Assembly (NCBI GenBank): GCA_944474755.1
Contig: OX104120.1
Coordinates: 25,264,242-25,328,241, forward strand
DNA: 64,000 nucleotides
Direction: 5' to 3'
Source of the DNA: Limnoperna fortunei
Lineage: Eukaryota > Mollusca > Bivalvia > Mytilida > Modiolidae
Under the pieces are notes generated by a model, which was given only the letters and a program-made list of their open reading frames with translations, was not told where the DNA came from and did no database searches. A program made the position numbers and the translations under genes. Of the stretch, positions 24,601 to 36,453 are shown piece by piece (positions within the stretch are counted from its first letter, which is position 1; each line of letters begins with the position of its first letter).

Positions 24601-27600
24601 TTCATTATGTAAATGTTGATCAATATAAATAGCATGATATTGCTTGCAATAAATCAATATTTTCATTTCTTTAAATTTTACATGTTTAATTAGTGTAAGT
24701 TTTTTATTTATATGGTATATTTTTGCGCTTAAATGCAATAATTTTCATTTACATTGGTAAAATTTTCCATTTAATTGGTATATTTTACATTTAGTTGGTA
24801 TAATTTTTCATTTATATTATATATTTTTCATTTATATTCAATAAAATTTATTCAAGTGGTTATGGCATGATATTGGTTGCAAAACTTCTAAAATTTCATT
24901 TATATTCAATTTTTCTTGCTTAAATGGTATCATTTTTTTATTTATATGGTATATTTTTACGTTTAATAATTTTCATTTACATGGGTACATTTTGCCATTT
25001 AATTGCTATATTTTTCATTTAATTGGTACAATTTTTTATTTATTTGCGATAATGTTATATTTATATGTAATACATGTCATTCAATGTTATGATTTTTCAT
25101 TTATATGCGATATTTTTTTCATTCACATGCTATAATTGCATGATGGGAAATAGTTTTAAAATATACCATATAAATGAAAAATTATACCAATTAAACATGA
25201 AAAATTGAATATAAATGAAATTATTGAATTTTTGCAACCAATATAATGCCATAGTTGTCATTGTAATTCTTTATAATCTGTTAATCGCTTCATATTGATT
25301 TTCTTATCTTTGACACAGGTTATACTAATTGAGCCATTCTATGAACCATACCAAGCAATGTTACGGTTGACTGAAGCTGTAATTGTGTATGTACCACTTC
25401 ACCCTGTAAGTCCTTATTCACGTTAACATAACGGCATTACTTTGATGCAACTATTTTAAAATTCATAATGGCATCAGTATTGAGTTAGATTGAATACAGT
25501 GGGGTTATTCCACAACAGCAACATTTTTGATGTTCAGCGGAACTCTAATTTATCTGTAGTTACACTGAAAGAGGAAAGCGGAATGTAAGTGGAGTGTTCA
25601 GCGGAACTCAGTTTTATATGCACTAATACTGAAAGAGAAAGGTACAGTGTAAGTGCCAGTATGCACACATGTTATTAAAGTACATGTAATAATATTATAA
25701 TGTCTAGAACAGGTATACAATCATGTACTTTTTAGGAAAACTAACAACTTGTTTGGAAAACCAACAAAATTTCACAAAACCCGTTTAACTTTAGTAAGAT
25801 CTAATAACAGATCTACGATACCGCCTACAAAAATATTGTACAAGTCATATGCACTCTTTTTAAGTGGCAGTTTTAACTTAGAACGAAATAAAAATGCACA
25901 CTTACAACATATTTTATTTCAGTTAAAATTTTAAAACTAACTATATATTTATATCTTATGTAATGTTCATTATTATTAGCAGAAAGAAACGAGTACTGAA
26001 AAAAGTAGTGCTATTTGGACCTTTGATTTCGAACTGATGAGAAAATCGTTCAACAGCAAAACAAAAGCTATTGTTGTCAACAATCCTTCGAATCCACTTG
26101 GAAAGGTAAACAGGCAGATATTTTCACATAAATTAGGCTGTTACACTACACACTACAAAAAAACCCACATTAATTCAAGACGACGAAAATTGATATTTGT
26201 GCCTTGTCGAATATGATCGCCGATAGTTAATATACAACCATTCACTACAAAATACATTTTAATAAATGACACTGTCCATACAGAGATTACCTATACAATA
26301 GCTGGATATCAATGTGATAAGTTAATAAGGTACAGATGTAACCATAATTACTAGTATTCTTGATTTAATAACATATTGTCGTCTAAAGAAATTTATATAT
26401 CCAATTTCTTCGACACTAAATCAATTTGAAAATCATAACTAAAACAAATAAATTAACAGTACATTCTACTTTAATAATCTACGAAAAAATTGACTAGTTT
26501 TATGTTTTATATACATAACGCAATGTTCAAATTTCTAGTACCAATTTTTGTGGTGGTTTACGAGTTCTCCGAGGATATCGCGCTATTTTCATATGTTCGA
26601 TCTCTTCTTATTATCTCTTAATGATATATAATTGTTTTCGGGTAAATTGAGAAAAAAGGTAAAAACCTTACTCTACAATATAATTGTTCATGTTGTAAGT
26701 GATAAAATGGTTAATTTAATGCTAAAGAAAATATTTCAATTACAGTTTTTCGTATTTGTTAAATCCTCCTAGCTTCAAAATACATTTTTCTGTCCTAATC
26801 TAATAAGGAGTAGTAAAGATGAACAAAATTGTATATTAATGCGCTTTTGACCTCGCTAGATAGGATCATCGATTCAATTTTATTTCTTGGATTATTTCAC
26901 GATTTATAGGGTATGCTTAGTATTTTTTTTAATGCATTCTTATCTTTACAAAATAAAATGTATATATCGGTGGTTTTTTTTTTTTTTTTTTTTATTAATT
27001 AGTTAGATAATTTGATAATAAAAAGGCATTTTTAGATTTTGTTACGTTATATTACGTAATGTATATGTTAGAAAGACTTGTTCAGTTCAATTTTATCATT
27101 ATATTTTTTGTTTGGATTATTTCATGCTTGATAGAGCAAGCTTCATATCTTTTTTTTTCATTCGTATCTTTACATAAAAATGTAGCCACGTCCTGAATAT
27201 AGCTGAAATATTGCTAGCTGGACGTTAAACAACAATCAATCAATCAATCAATCATAAAAATGTAGATGATTATAAATTTGACTTTATCGATAATTTTTAA
27301 ATTTTATTTCTTTTGTTATGTCAGAATTTCTAGGGTACATAAGCCTTGTAGTTTTTATGCAGTTTCTAATCTTCACATAATAGAATGTGAATGTATTTGT
27401 TTTTATGGGAATTCATAAGATGATTTGATAAAAATAATGCATTTCAAAATTTTGTAGTATTACGTAATGTATGATCGATAATTTTCAGTATTATTTCTGG
27501 ATTATTTCATAATTAGGGTAGAAAATGAAACCTTTATGTAGAAATTCATCAATCTTGAACATTAAATTTAATTTCCCTGGGTTTTGATTATTTACGATTT

Positions 27601-30600
27601 CGAAATCCGAAACTCTCTCGCACGAGATTGGCCGAGAACGAGACATGTGGGTGTGCGTGGTGGGGGGTGAGGGGTTAGAGATATTTCTGTGATGTAATTG
27701 TAAATTATAATTTTGATGTGCCTTGTTTATTTGCTAATTGCTTATTTATGACACTGAACTTTAATGAAAGGTATAAATGGAAGATCATTTAGACTCAAAT
27801 AATTACGAAAATGCTAACTTAGATTATGATTTTTATACGAAAATAAGATTTTAAAACAGGCATGTTATTTAAAGAAATTTGATTTTCTGAATGAGTGAAA
27901 AATGTCATAGACATTGGTAGGGAAAATAAATTTCTTTATAATAAGAAAAAAAACCACAAAAGGTTTGCATTTTTATTTAATTCAAGATTTAAAATTTTTT
28001 ATGTAGAACTATTTTAAAGAAGCAGTTATATTTACATACTTATAGAATTATATTAAACCTACTTCTAAGATCGTATATGAAGTCCTTTAAACAAACAGAA
28101 ATGAAAAAAAGCTACATGAAATTTTGAAAAATAATTATACAATAGAAAAACTAAAAGCTAAATGAAATTTTGAAAAATATATATAAAAATAAAATAGAAA
28201 AACAATTCAATTACATTCCAATAAAGGTCATCAACAGTTGTAATAGTTGAAAATAATTCTAGAAGTTAATAATCTCATAAATTGTTTTGCAAAAACAGAG
28301 GCATATAATTACATGTCTCTGGCAAAAATAAGACTCTTCTAAATATATATATTTTATTTATTTTACAGTCTGAAAATATTATTAAGTTCTTAGCAATGTT
28401 TATGCACATGAACGTTAGTTTGACGTTTGAATACATTTTCATTGCAAATTTGTTGAAAAAAAATTTTTAATTACTGTAAAATTAAATCAATTGAAATTGT
28501 AAATTGTCGGTATTTTTCTTTGATCTTCCGAGGATGCCCGACGGAAGTACGCGATAACTGTCGATCATACCGCCCCCACCTTTTTTCCCACAGAACCACG
28601 TGATTATGTGATTTCGAAAAGGTCAATGTATTGCTATTGTACGGTAAACATTTGTATTTCCTACACATTGCTTTTTTGATTACAATACTCTTCTCAAAGT
28701 TGAGATATTATAATCAAGATGATTATTTATTGCCTTGCACAATCGTCTATATTTGTAACCTTTTACAGCATATGATGAAATTTTAAATAAAACAAGTTGA
28801 AAAAAAAACTATTAAAACCAAATCGGATACACCTATAACATATAAATCGAACATCTCTGGATATGGGTGTAACCCATATCATTTCTTGTTACAGTATAAT
28901 TTAATGCTCAGTCTACGATTTAATAACACCCGAAATCCATTTATTGCTGGATAATACGGTGTGCATTGGAAATGTTTTATACTATTTTGTTTTGTGAATG
29001 CTGCGAACTCGTCGCAAGTAAACTGGCTACCGTTGTCTGACCCAACTTGAACTGTAATCCCATTTCGTGCAAATATAGATCTTAAAACTTCAATAGTTTT
29101 CATTTATGAAGCAAACTTCATTTCAATAATTTCAGGTCATTTGAATGAGCATCAACAAGTACTATGAAAATACAAATAGTCTTGCAAAATCAATGTGTAC
29201 CCTATCCGACGGTGATGAGGGTCATTCCCATGGAAGTAACGTCGACGTTGCTGGCATATTTTGATTCAGTCAACCAACACATCGTTTTATTCCGTTTTCT
29301 CAATATCTGTATTATGCCAGGCCACGATACATAGCTGCGTGCTAAAGTCTTCATTTTTATTACACCTGGATGGCTTTCATGCAATACCTTTAGAATTTGC
29401 GAACCCAGTTAACGGGTGTTATTACTCAAATTCCCCACAGTAAACAACCCTGTCTTAGTTATCTCATTTCTACGGCTATAATACGGTTTGTAAAATAATA
29501 CGGCAGTTTTCTTTTGATCTTTTTATGGATTGAGCACACTTTTTTGATTGGAAGAGTTTTAACGTCCTACACTGACAACTAAATACCCTTGGTCGGACGG
29601 TGATCACACATAATCTGTGTGTTTTACAAAACATTCTTTAACATAAGACTGTTTCTTGTTAAACCACGGTTCACGCCACCTGATAAAAAATCCCAATTTA
29701 AATACAATTAAAATAGTCGGGGCTTAGCTATAGTATAATCAACCAATTTTTTAGTTATTCCATAGTGCAAGCCCCACCTCCTACCGTCATTCAAGATACC
29801 AAATAAACTACATAGATCGTCTATACTGACCGTATAGCCCGTGATCGTCTGACAGAACAATAATTTCACGTCCATTTCAAATTCTATTGATTGAATTATG
29901 TTACAAAACATATATACCACGCCTTCGACGCAAGCGTTTCATGTTAAAATACGTGGTAAAAGACGTGGTATATATAATACTTATGGCACAACCCTTCCCA
30001 GTCAAAATTTTGTCAAGGAGCCTCTCTTTTCGAATGATTTCACTGGTGGCAACTGACGCATGAAAAACTTATTCCGCATCAAACGAGTCTTTCCTTTCAG
30101 GTACTTGCATTTTTGCATTGGCAATCTTCACAATCCATTGGCATTCAAATGTTTCTTTATGTTTCCATATTCGATCTCATTAGTTATATCCATACAAGGT
30201 GTAAGCGGACAACGGTTGTAATTGCAACACTTTTATTAGGATGAACAATAGCGGTAAACGGATCATGATCCGTAATAAGTTTAAACTGTCCCAAACAAAT
30301 ACCGGTATTGTGGAACTTCTTTACATTTCGAACAATACTAACGCTTCATTGTCAATTGGGCATCGTTACGTTCTGCTCTTGACAACGATCGTGAGTTAAA
30401 CGCTATGGGTCTCTCGGTACCATCTGGCATCGCCTTAGATAACACTGAGCCAAAACCAAATCACAAGCAAGTCGCAAGGTCGCTCAGAATGAACAAGCAC
30501 AATGTTTGAATTTCTCATCTCTTTAACTCGTTCAAACCTTCAGTCTAAACCCAATTACGATGTTTCTCCAACAGTTCGTTTAACGGTCTAATTTCTTGCG

Positions 30601-33600
30601 AGTTTTGTCAAAAACTTCTCATTATAGTTCATTTATCCGAGAAATGCACGCAACTACTGCGTCTAATCCTTTGAAGCTTCCGTATTTACGATATCTTGTT
30701 TTCAGAAGTCAATATTTGCTTTGCGATACCCACAGGAAACTACACTGCTTTTTTATAATTTACACTTGTCAATGTAATCTAAACAGTACATTTTCCCAGA
30801 TTAAATGATGCTCCACATACTTTTTTATGCAATTTAAACACTGAACTCTCGAGTCCTTGTAATATTTGATACACGCTACGTTGCCAAATTTCGGGTGAAG
30901 ACGCGATTTCAAACTGCAATGCACATTGGTAAACAAATTTTGGCGTTGTTAACTGTTGAGGCAATGACTTGCGACTACCTTTGGTTTTTAATTTGGGAAT
31001 ATTAGAAGAAACATAAGCATAAGCATTTCTCAGTTCTGGAGTGTCTTTTGAAGCTTTTTCTATGTCAAACACGACTTCAAGGACAACATGACAAAATTAA
31101 CACCAATCTTTTTTTCAAAACAAATCTTCCTCCATTAAAGGAAAGTGATTGTTTTCTAAACATGTTAAATGCTGAAATAGTTTCAGAACACCGTAAATTG
31201 TTTTCAAAAATATATTTTTTTGCTACAATTTTTTTTAAAAATAACAGCTACACTGTATAGGAAATAACACTTAACCGTCAAAGGTAACTTGGAAAATATT
31301 GTGCAGACTGCATTTAATGCCTGTTAACACTTATATTTGTTATAGTTTCATTGAACATATGTGTTGTTTACCATTTTCAGGTATTTACTTCAGAAGAACT
31401 AAATTTGATTTGTGAGTTGTGTAAACATTATGACACTATCTGTATAGCAGACGAAGTATATGAATGGCTTGTGTATGGAAGCAAGAAACACATACGTATA
31501 GGTAAATATTGATGTTAAATACATCTTAAAATGTAAGGTATAAAGACATCTGACAGATTAAAATTCAGAGACTAATTTGTTTTATTTAACATTGATGTTT
31601 GTTTCTCTAGATACAATTACTCACATTTGCTACAAACATAAACAGTAAAAATTATCTTGAACCAGGGATTTTTCCTTCAGCGAATTCGAAGTGCTGAACT
31701 ATTATTAAACCAATTCCGTAGAACTTCCGGAACGAAGCATTATGCAATCCTGTTTAAACAGTTTTTGTTGTATTAAAATTGAGCTACTCCGGCGGCGGCG
31801 GCTTTTGCTTTATATCCTTGTACGCTTAAGCCATAGGTTCATCAAATTTGGTCATGTGGAAGTTTGTGATGAGTACTTGTCAGTAAGTCACTGTCACCTT
31901 TCTTTGACCTCAATTTGACGGCCCATAGACTGAGGTTGGGTTCTGCCAGTTCCTCAGTTACTTTGCAATCTAGGAAAACAATATTTGGTTTATAGGTTGC
32001 TGATAGAAAAGCACATGACTATCTGGTAGGTGTCACCAGACTTTGACCTCTATTTTACGTTCCAGTGACTACGTTAAATTGTTTGCATTAAGGCGATTCC
32101 TCTGTAACTATGTACGGCAAGATCACAGTATTTGGTATACAGGTTGCTGGTAGATAGTTCTTGCCTATCTGGTAGGTATCACCTGACCTTTACATCTATT
32201 TCACTGTCCAGTAATTACGGTTGTTCTTGTTTTATCTCAGTTCCTTTGTAACCATGCATAGTAGGATGACAATATTTGGTATCTAGGTTGCTGATAAATA
32301 AAACATGATTGGCTGATCACCTGACCTTGACCTCAATGTCACGGTCTCTGTAACCACGCATTGTACATTTTATTTGATGAAATTATAATGCTATTTCATG
32401 TTGCTCTTCAAGTTTTTTTTCACTGCTGATGGGGAATGCAGGCCAATCATTTTTCTATATCCTCACTTGTCTTCTCAGCAGCAATAAAATAATTCCAAAT
32501 AAGACGTGGATGCCTTGGACTATCGTATTTACCGAGATATACGAACTCCATATGCCGGTGGTGAATGAAATGTTAAATATAGGTGAATTGGAAAGTCATT
32601 TCTTTTGTCCTACTATTTGGATCTCAAACCAGTCCTTATCGTAAATAGGTAAAGGTATCGTAAATAGGTAAAGGTATGAACAGAGTTTTGGAGAGTTCTT
32701 GGTATTCTTAGTTTTAAGCTCATTTGTATAGATAACGTTCCAGAAAATATAGGAAGTTATCTCTATAGCAGAGGTGTTATGAAAAAGTCTTTGGCATAAT
32801 GTGGGTAACAATGTCATTGTTTTATATTTACAGCCTCACTACCAGGAATGTGGGAAAGAACAATTACAATAGGAAGTGCAGGGAAATCCTTCAGTGTAAC
32901 AGGATGGAAGGTAGGCTGGGCTATAGGTCCAGAGAATCTGATACAAGGGATAAGCACTGTACATGAAACTGCATTACGGACATGTCCAACACCCACACAG
33001 GTAAATTCAGATATTATTATGTTATCTTTTATTGTTACATGCACGTAGCCGAATATTCGACAAAACAGAATGAGTATTTAAAAAGAAATGTTTCGAGAAT
33101 ATTGAAATATTCTGTAAAATATATACATTTCATAATGATGTCAATGGTGTATTTACAATTTCCAAATTCTGTTACACCTCTCTAACAAAAATCAGTACAA
33201 TCTTTAAAAGTTTGACGCAGTGGATTATGAAAGGTCTGCCTTGGCTGCAACAAATATCATGATTTGATTAATTAGTTATTAATTATAACATTAATTTCTC
33301 TCAAGAATAATAATTTTCGATACTTTTATTATTATTTTAAATTGGTTAAAATTGCACCACATCAGTATTATTGAAGAAATGGTAAGCGCTACCACATGCA
33401 GTTTTTTTTCTCCTTATAACTGCTTTACCCTTAGGGACAACCTATGTAATGAACAACATATTTCGTCAAAAAATAGGAAGCTATAGCTGTTACCATAGAG
33501 AAAGAATTGTTTCGGCTGGACGAGAAAGATTGCCATTTTTATTCTCTTTCTCGTGAGATGGAAGTAAGACGTGACAGACTATGCCAGTACCTCAGACAAG

Positions 33601-36453
33601 CAGGGATAGAAGCCTTTAAACCAGACGGTGGTTACTTCATTATAGCAGACATATCTAAATTAGGTGGGTATATTACAAATAAATATTTAGTTAATAAACT
33701 GATTGATTCAATGGTTGCTTAACGTTTAACGAGCAGTAATTCAGCTGTATTCAGTAGAAATAATAGAAGATACCGAGAAGTATTAGACATGTTAAGTTAA
33801 AGACACACAAAACCATGGACAAAAAAAACCCAACGTAATTGCCAACAATTGAGTAACATGAACTTCATTTAAAATAGGGGGCGAGTCCAGGTGCTCCAGA
33901 AGGGTAAGCAACTCTGACAACAAGTTAACAAAAGTCAGGTGTTCCAGAAGGGCAAGCAACTCCGACAACAAGTTAACAAAAGTCGGGTGCTCCAGAAGGG
34001 TAAACAACTCTGAAAACAGCTAATAATACTCAATGTAGTAAATAGGATTAATCAATGGAAAAAATATGTTATGTACTGTTGGAAAGGGATGGAAAAAATT
34101 AGACTTTTATAGAGGTACAATGTGCCAAATTTTGTTCTAAAAACAAATAAGCGTGGCACTGTCCAAACACGATACCCACTGTTGTTGGGGGGTGGGGTCA
34201 GAACTTCTGTATTATATCCTGACAATTCCCAACATGAAGATCTAACCTATTACATATCCACTGAGTAGAAATGTGGGCCTAGACCAGGAAGTCCTTCAAA
34301 GGGTTAAAAACTAAAAAGAAAAATATCAAACAAACCAATTCATTTCCAGGCTTTACAATAACTGTGTAATATTTTGCAAATGGCCAAGTGTAAAATGCTA
34401 TTTCTCCAATATATGTCACTAAAAAAGTAACAAAATATCACATTTTGAAGCAATTTTAATGTAAAATTGATTTGTCCAAGATCCACACGCGACACATTTT
34501 TTTCACACCACATTATGCATTGTTCATTGTAATATGTTATGTAATTATGCTACCAGCTGTTTAATACCCAATCACGTTTCTTAATAACCCCACAATTAAT
34601 TACCAGATATTTCAGTATGGCAAGTTGTTATGAAATTTATTTCCTATTAAATATTTGAATTCATTTATTAAAAAATTATTAATTTCTGATTGTTCAATTT
34701 AAAACAACACAAAAAGATTGATACCACGCACCTTACTGTGCCAACTTGCAAAATTGCAAGTATGATGAAAACAAATTTTGACCAACACTACAGTTTTGAT
34801 GCCTAGAGTCTCAACAGGTCAGAAATACTGGCTAAATTGTGTGAAAAATGTACAACAGGTAGCCTGCATAAATACCAGGGTTTGATATTCCATCTTGTTG
34901 TAATTAATTGCTCTGTTAATGTTTCTTTAACTATCATTTTTCTAAACAAAATATCTGAATATGTTTAGTACTGTGAGTGACCATTTTGTGATCTTTATAT
35001 ACTAATAAAAAGGGAGTAAATCCATATTGGCTTGCATATATCAATAATAATGCAATTGCATTTCTTCTTTTAGTGAAAGGTTTGATTTGCACAAAATGTT
35101 GACCTCTGTTATTAAAAAATGTAGAACATGGAAGCTAATAAAAATTAATGAAAACCTTTGCTTTTCAGATACCAATGGTCAAGTCAGTAGACAAGAAAAC
35201 GGGGAGGCCTACGATTTAAAGTTTGTAAAATGGGCAATCAAGGAAAAGGTATTCTTTCACCTACAAAGAAGCAACACATATGTCAAACTGTTAATGATCT
35301 GAAAAAGAACATTAGATTTATCATGCAAATTAAACTTTTGCAATTACACAAACTGAAAGGAGACTAAATTAGAATAATTTTTCATTTAAAATAAATTGTA
35401 GTTTTAAGATCCAAAACTATACCAGTAATACTAAAGTCAAATATCAGATATAAATATCATTTGATCTCCATCATAGGCGTAGCAGCCGGTATGGCAGGTA
35501 CGGCTTCCGCTGTGTCAATAACTTTTGCAGGTACGGCATGCCGTATCAATAATATGCAGAAAAAAAATATTGCTCACGAAACCAGAATCAAGTGCTAGCA
35601 AATCGCCAGAATGCAGGATTTTGCACCATTTACCCTCAGAGCTTCCGGGGGCCTTTTACGACAAGGGGTTCGGGGGCCACTTAAGGCCCCCGAACCCCTT
35701 GTCGTAAAACCACCTCTGTGAGGTGGATAGGATCGATACATGATCCTGATTAGCATTCCACCGTACCAATATCAAATGCCATGCTATGCCTTTGCTCCAT
35801 ATCCTGTTGTACATAACATTAATTACAATAACTGAAACTATGATATTGTTTAAAGGATGCAAAAATCACAAAAAATTTCTACTGCTAACGAATGCTCTAG
35901 TTCCAAATATATTTTAGTATTAGCACCTATCTACTTACAGAAAATCTGTGCAATTCCAGTGTCAATCTGTTATAGTCCAGAACACAGACACTTGGGAGAG
36001 AATTATGTTAGAATTTGTTTTGTAAAGGTAAGGGGAAGAGAAAAATTGTATTAAAGCTTATCAGGGAAGTCTTATTTGATATCAAATAACAGTTAAATTT
36101 TACTTAGCAATCTACAATTATAGAAATGCTTAGTTCAAACTAAATTATTAATAAAAGACCATCAATCCCTTTTTACCATGTTACTGCCAGTATTTAACCT
36201 AATACAGAATACTTGTATAATTCTTCTTATACTGAAAAGGAGGCTGAGTTTATGCGATAGATTTCATTTACTGATTCATTTTTCACATCTGATTTGCTTG
36301 TTTTCCCTATTGCTAAAACAGTATGAAACCCTTTGTCTTATTTAAGTTAATAATTCAATATGGCATTTATTTTAGTCTGATGAAACACTTGAGAGGGCTA
36401 GAGATATACTCCAGAAATGGGACCATAACGATCACCAAAGACCAATAGAATGA
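18647..36453 (+). CDS. KYAT: Kynurenine aminotransferase / cysteine-conjugate beta-lyase (KYAT family)
   Basis: A fold-type I PLP enzyme that transaminates kynurenine to kynurenate and can cleave cysteine S-conjugates. Twelve exons give 430 codons: 18647-18708, 20409-20460, 21344-21442, 21994-22143, 25319-25405, 25983-26105, 31381-31501, 32834-33000, 33477-33663, 35169-35248, 35941-36027, 36376-36453. All introns are GT..AG and phases agree. Key residues: NNPSNPLGK (183-191), ADEVYEW (214-220; cofactor Asp215 and Tyr218), the Schiff-base Lys249 in GSAGKSFSVTGWKVGW, and the carboxylate-binding Arg400 in NYVRICFVK. The start follows an in-frame TGA (18614) and a CAG acceptor-like site (18643-18645), so a 5' non-coding or transit-peptide exon may lie upstream. 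Length is normal for KYAT1/KYAT3, and I cannot tell which. Oddities: NLSVGCPD replaces the usual NLGQGFPD, and Phe105 replaces the usual Tyr. Confidence 0.93.
18810..19102. mobile_element. Foldback MITE in KYAT intron 1
   Basis: The ends are inverted repeats: TTAGGGACAGATCATTTAAC on the left, matched on the right by the reverse complement of GTTAAAAGGTCGGTCCCTTA at about 19084-19102. A G-run (left) and C-run (right) follow on the inner side. The core consists of repeated AATATTTTTTTC-type words. It has no real coding capacity; an open run through it is an artefact of the repeat. Confidence 0.7.
19393..19742. repeat. Direct duplication of a ~105-bp segment in KYAT intron 1
   Basis: About 19393-19500 and 19638-19742 align: both start AGTTGGTTAATAATA, share GATTGGTCTAGACG in the middle, and end with a GTGAGT..CG.GTGC.(A/G)TGA..(C/A)GACCT pattern. 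The copies have diverged and are separated by about 140 bp with AATGGCC words. Function unknown, probably repeat-derived. Confidence 0.5.
22625..23290 (+). pseudogene. Second copy of the RT fragment, in KYAT intron 4
   Basis: This aligns with 17070-17740 of the nested RT fragment over its 3' part: the segment after the YIDD box, the AGCGCAAGAATTTACGACAA word (here near 22698), the region around 22800-23030, and the non-coding tail (ACTAGTGGTATAT, GGGAGGTTTG, ACTTTGATTTGTG). The copy is 5'-truncated, so no active-site motif remains. It has many stops. Confidence 0.6.
23837..24053 (+). mobile_element. 5'-truncated V-type SINE with 10-bp target duplication
   Basis: Same family as 10876-11149 but in + orientation. 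It starts within the tRNA-like head, past the A box and before the B box GGGTTCGATTC, and runs to a (CAA)n tail. AACAGTCATA flanks it at 23827-23836 and 24054-24063, which proves insertion by target-primed reverse transcription with 5' truncation. It lies in KYAT intron 4. Confidence 0.85.
24625..25260. mobile_element. Second foldback element, related to 16238-18306
   Basis: It begins with TAGCATGATATTGCTTGCAAT, contains a second arm-like start near 24865 (GGCATGATATTGGTTGCAAAA), passes through the TATAATTGCATGATGGGAAATAG word near 25130 (also at 17770), and ends in the inverted terminus TTGCAACC..ATGCCATAG. It looks like two overlapping or nested copies of the arm. The uninterrupted word TTTCATTCACATGCTATAATTGC near 25120 shows what the insertion site at 16445 looked like before insertion. 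Confidence 0.65.
25532..25655. repeat. Tandem duplication (~63 bp) in KYAT intron 5
   Basis: Two adjacent copies each start with TGTTCAGCGGAACTC and contain ACTGAAAGAG and a following GTAAGTG word. It is imperfect and non-coding. Confidence 0.6.
26850..27575. repeat. Degenerate ~200-bp tandem repeat in KYAT intron 6
   Basis: Four degenerate units can be recognised by ATTTTATTTCTTGGATTATTTCA-like starts near 26880, 27100, 27300 and 27490, followed by a (T/A)AGGGTA word and a TTACGTAATGTAT word at about 27050 and 27465. The third unit carries the short SINE insertion at 27186-27252. It is non-coding. Confidence 0.5.
27186..27252 (+). mobile_element. 67-bp SINE tail with 13-bp target duplication
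   Basis: Only the 3' end of a SINE is present: GAAATATTGCTAGCTGGACGTTAAAC followed by (CAAT)n. CATAAAAATGTAG flanks it on both sides (27173-27185 and 27253-27265). The related word TGGCGTTAAAAC occurs in the full SINEs, but the (CAAT)n tail differs from their (CAAA)n, so this is another subfamily. It is an extreme case of 5' truncation. Confidence 0.8.
27576..28869. other. AT-rich intron 6 sequence, no recognised element
   Basis: The stretch 28020-28200 contains a duplicated word around CTAAAAGCTAAATGAAATTTTGAAAAATA. An opposed open run at 28471-28668 lies just downstream of the Gypsy remnant in its reading direction and could be a worn trailing part of it, but I cannot identify it. Confidence 0.35.
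28870..31080 (-). mobile_element. Ty3/Gypsy retrotransposon remnant, antisense in KYAT intron 6
   Basis: Reading leftwards on the - strand, the order is Gypsy-like. RT at 31072-30779 ends with FEIASSPEIWQRSVYQILQG. RNase H around 30450-30280 has MPDGTERPIAFNSRSLSRAE. The integrase HHCC region at 29384-29202 has HPGVIKMKTLARSYVSWPG. The integrase core at 29103-28879 has VGSDNGSQFTCDEFAAF, with the second catalytic Asp. Frameshifts and stops interrupt every domain and no LTRs were found. Gag and the N-terminal RT are absent. It is transcribed in antisense by KYAT and is not functional. Confidence 0.8.
31780..32360 (-). repeat. Degenerate copies of the 146-bp repeat, KYAT intron 7
   Basis: Three to four worn units resemble the reverse complement of 42430-43430: GGTTGCTGATAGATA, TATCTGGTAGGTGTCACCTGACC, TGACCTCAAT and TTCCTCTGTAAC words recur about every 140-150 bp. 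A GGCGGCGGCGGC block lies at the left end (about 31792), matching the GCCGCCGCCGCC block at 43404. It is opposite in orientation to the copy in MCM8. Confidence 0.7.
33888..34016. repeat. 48-bp minisatellite, KYAT intron 9
   Basis: About 2.7 units of AGGTGCTCCAGAAGGG(T/C)AAGCAACTC.GACAACAAGTTAACAAAAGTC. The units differ at only a few positions. An open run on the - strand across it is an artefact. Confidence 0.8.
34020..35168. other. Remainder of KYAT intron 9, no recognised element
   Basis: AT-rich with a G-run near 34185. No open frame or repeat matching elsewhere in the window was seen. Confidence 0.35.
35470..35720. repeat. GC-rich insertion-like segment with a perfect inverted repeat
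   Basis: In KYAT intron 10 a CpG-containing segment stands out from AT-rich surroundings. The arms at 35654-35678 and 35685-35709 are exact reverse complements over 25 bp with a 6-nt loop (ACTTAA). A palindrome TACGGCATGCCGTA lies at 35531-35544. The CAGAATGCAGGATTTTGCACC word and the following GGGGGCC block resemble ends of transposable elements known from many animals, so it is likely a short non-autonomous element. Confidence 0.7.
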
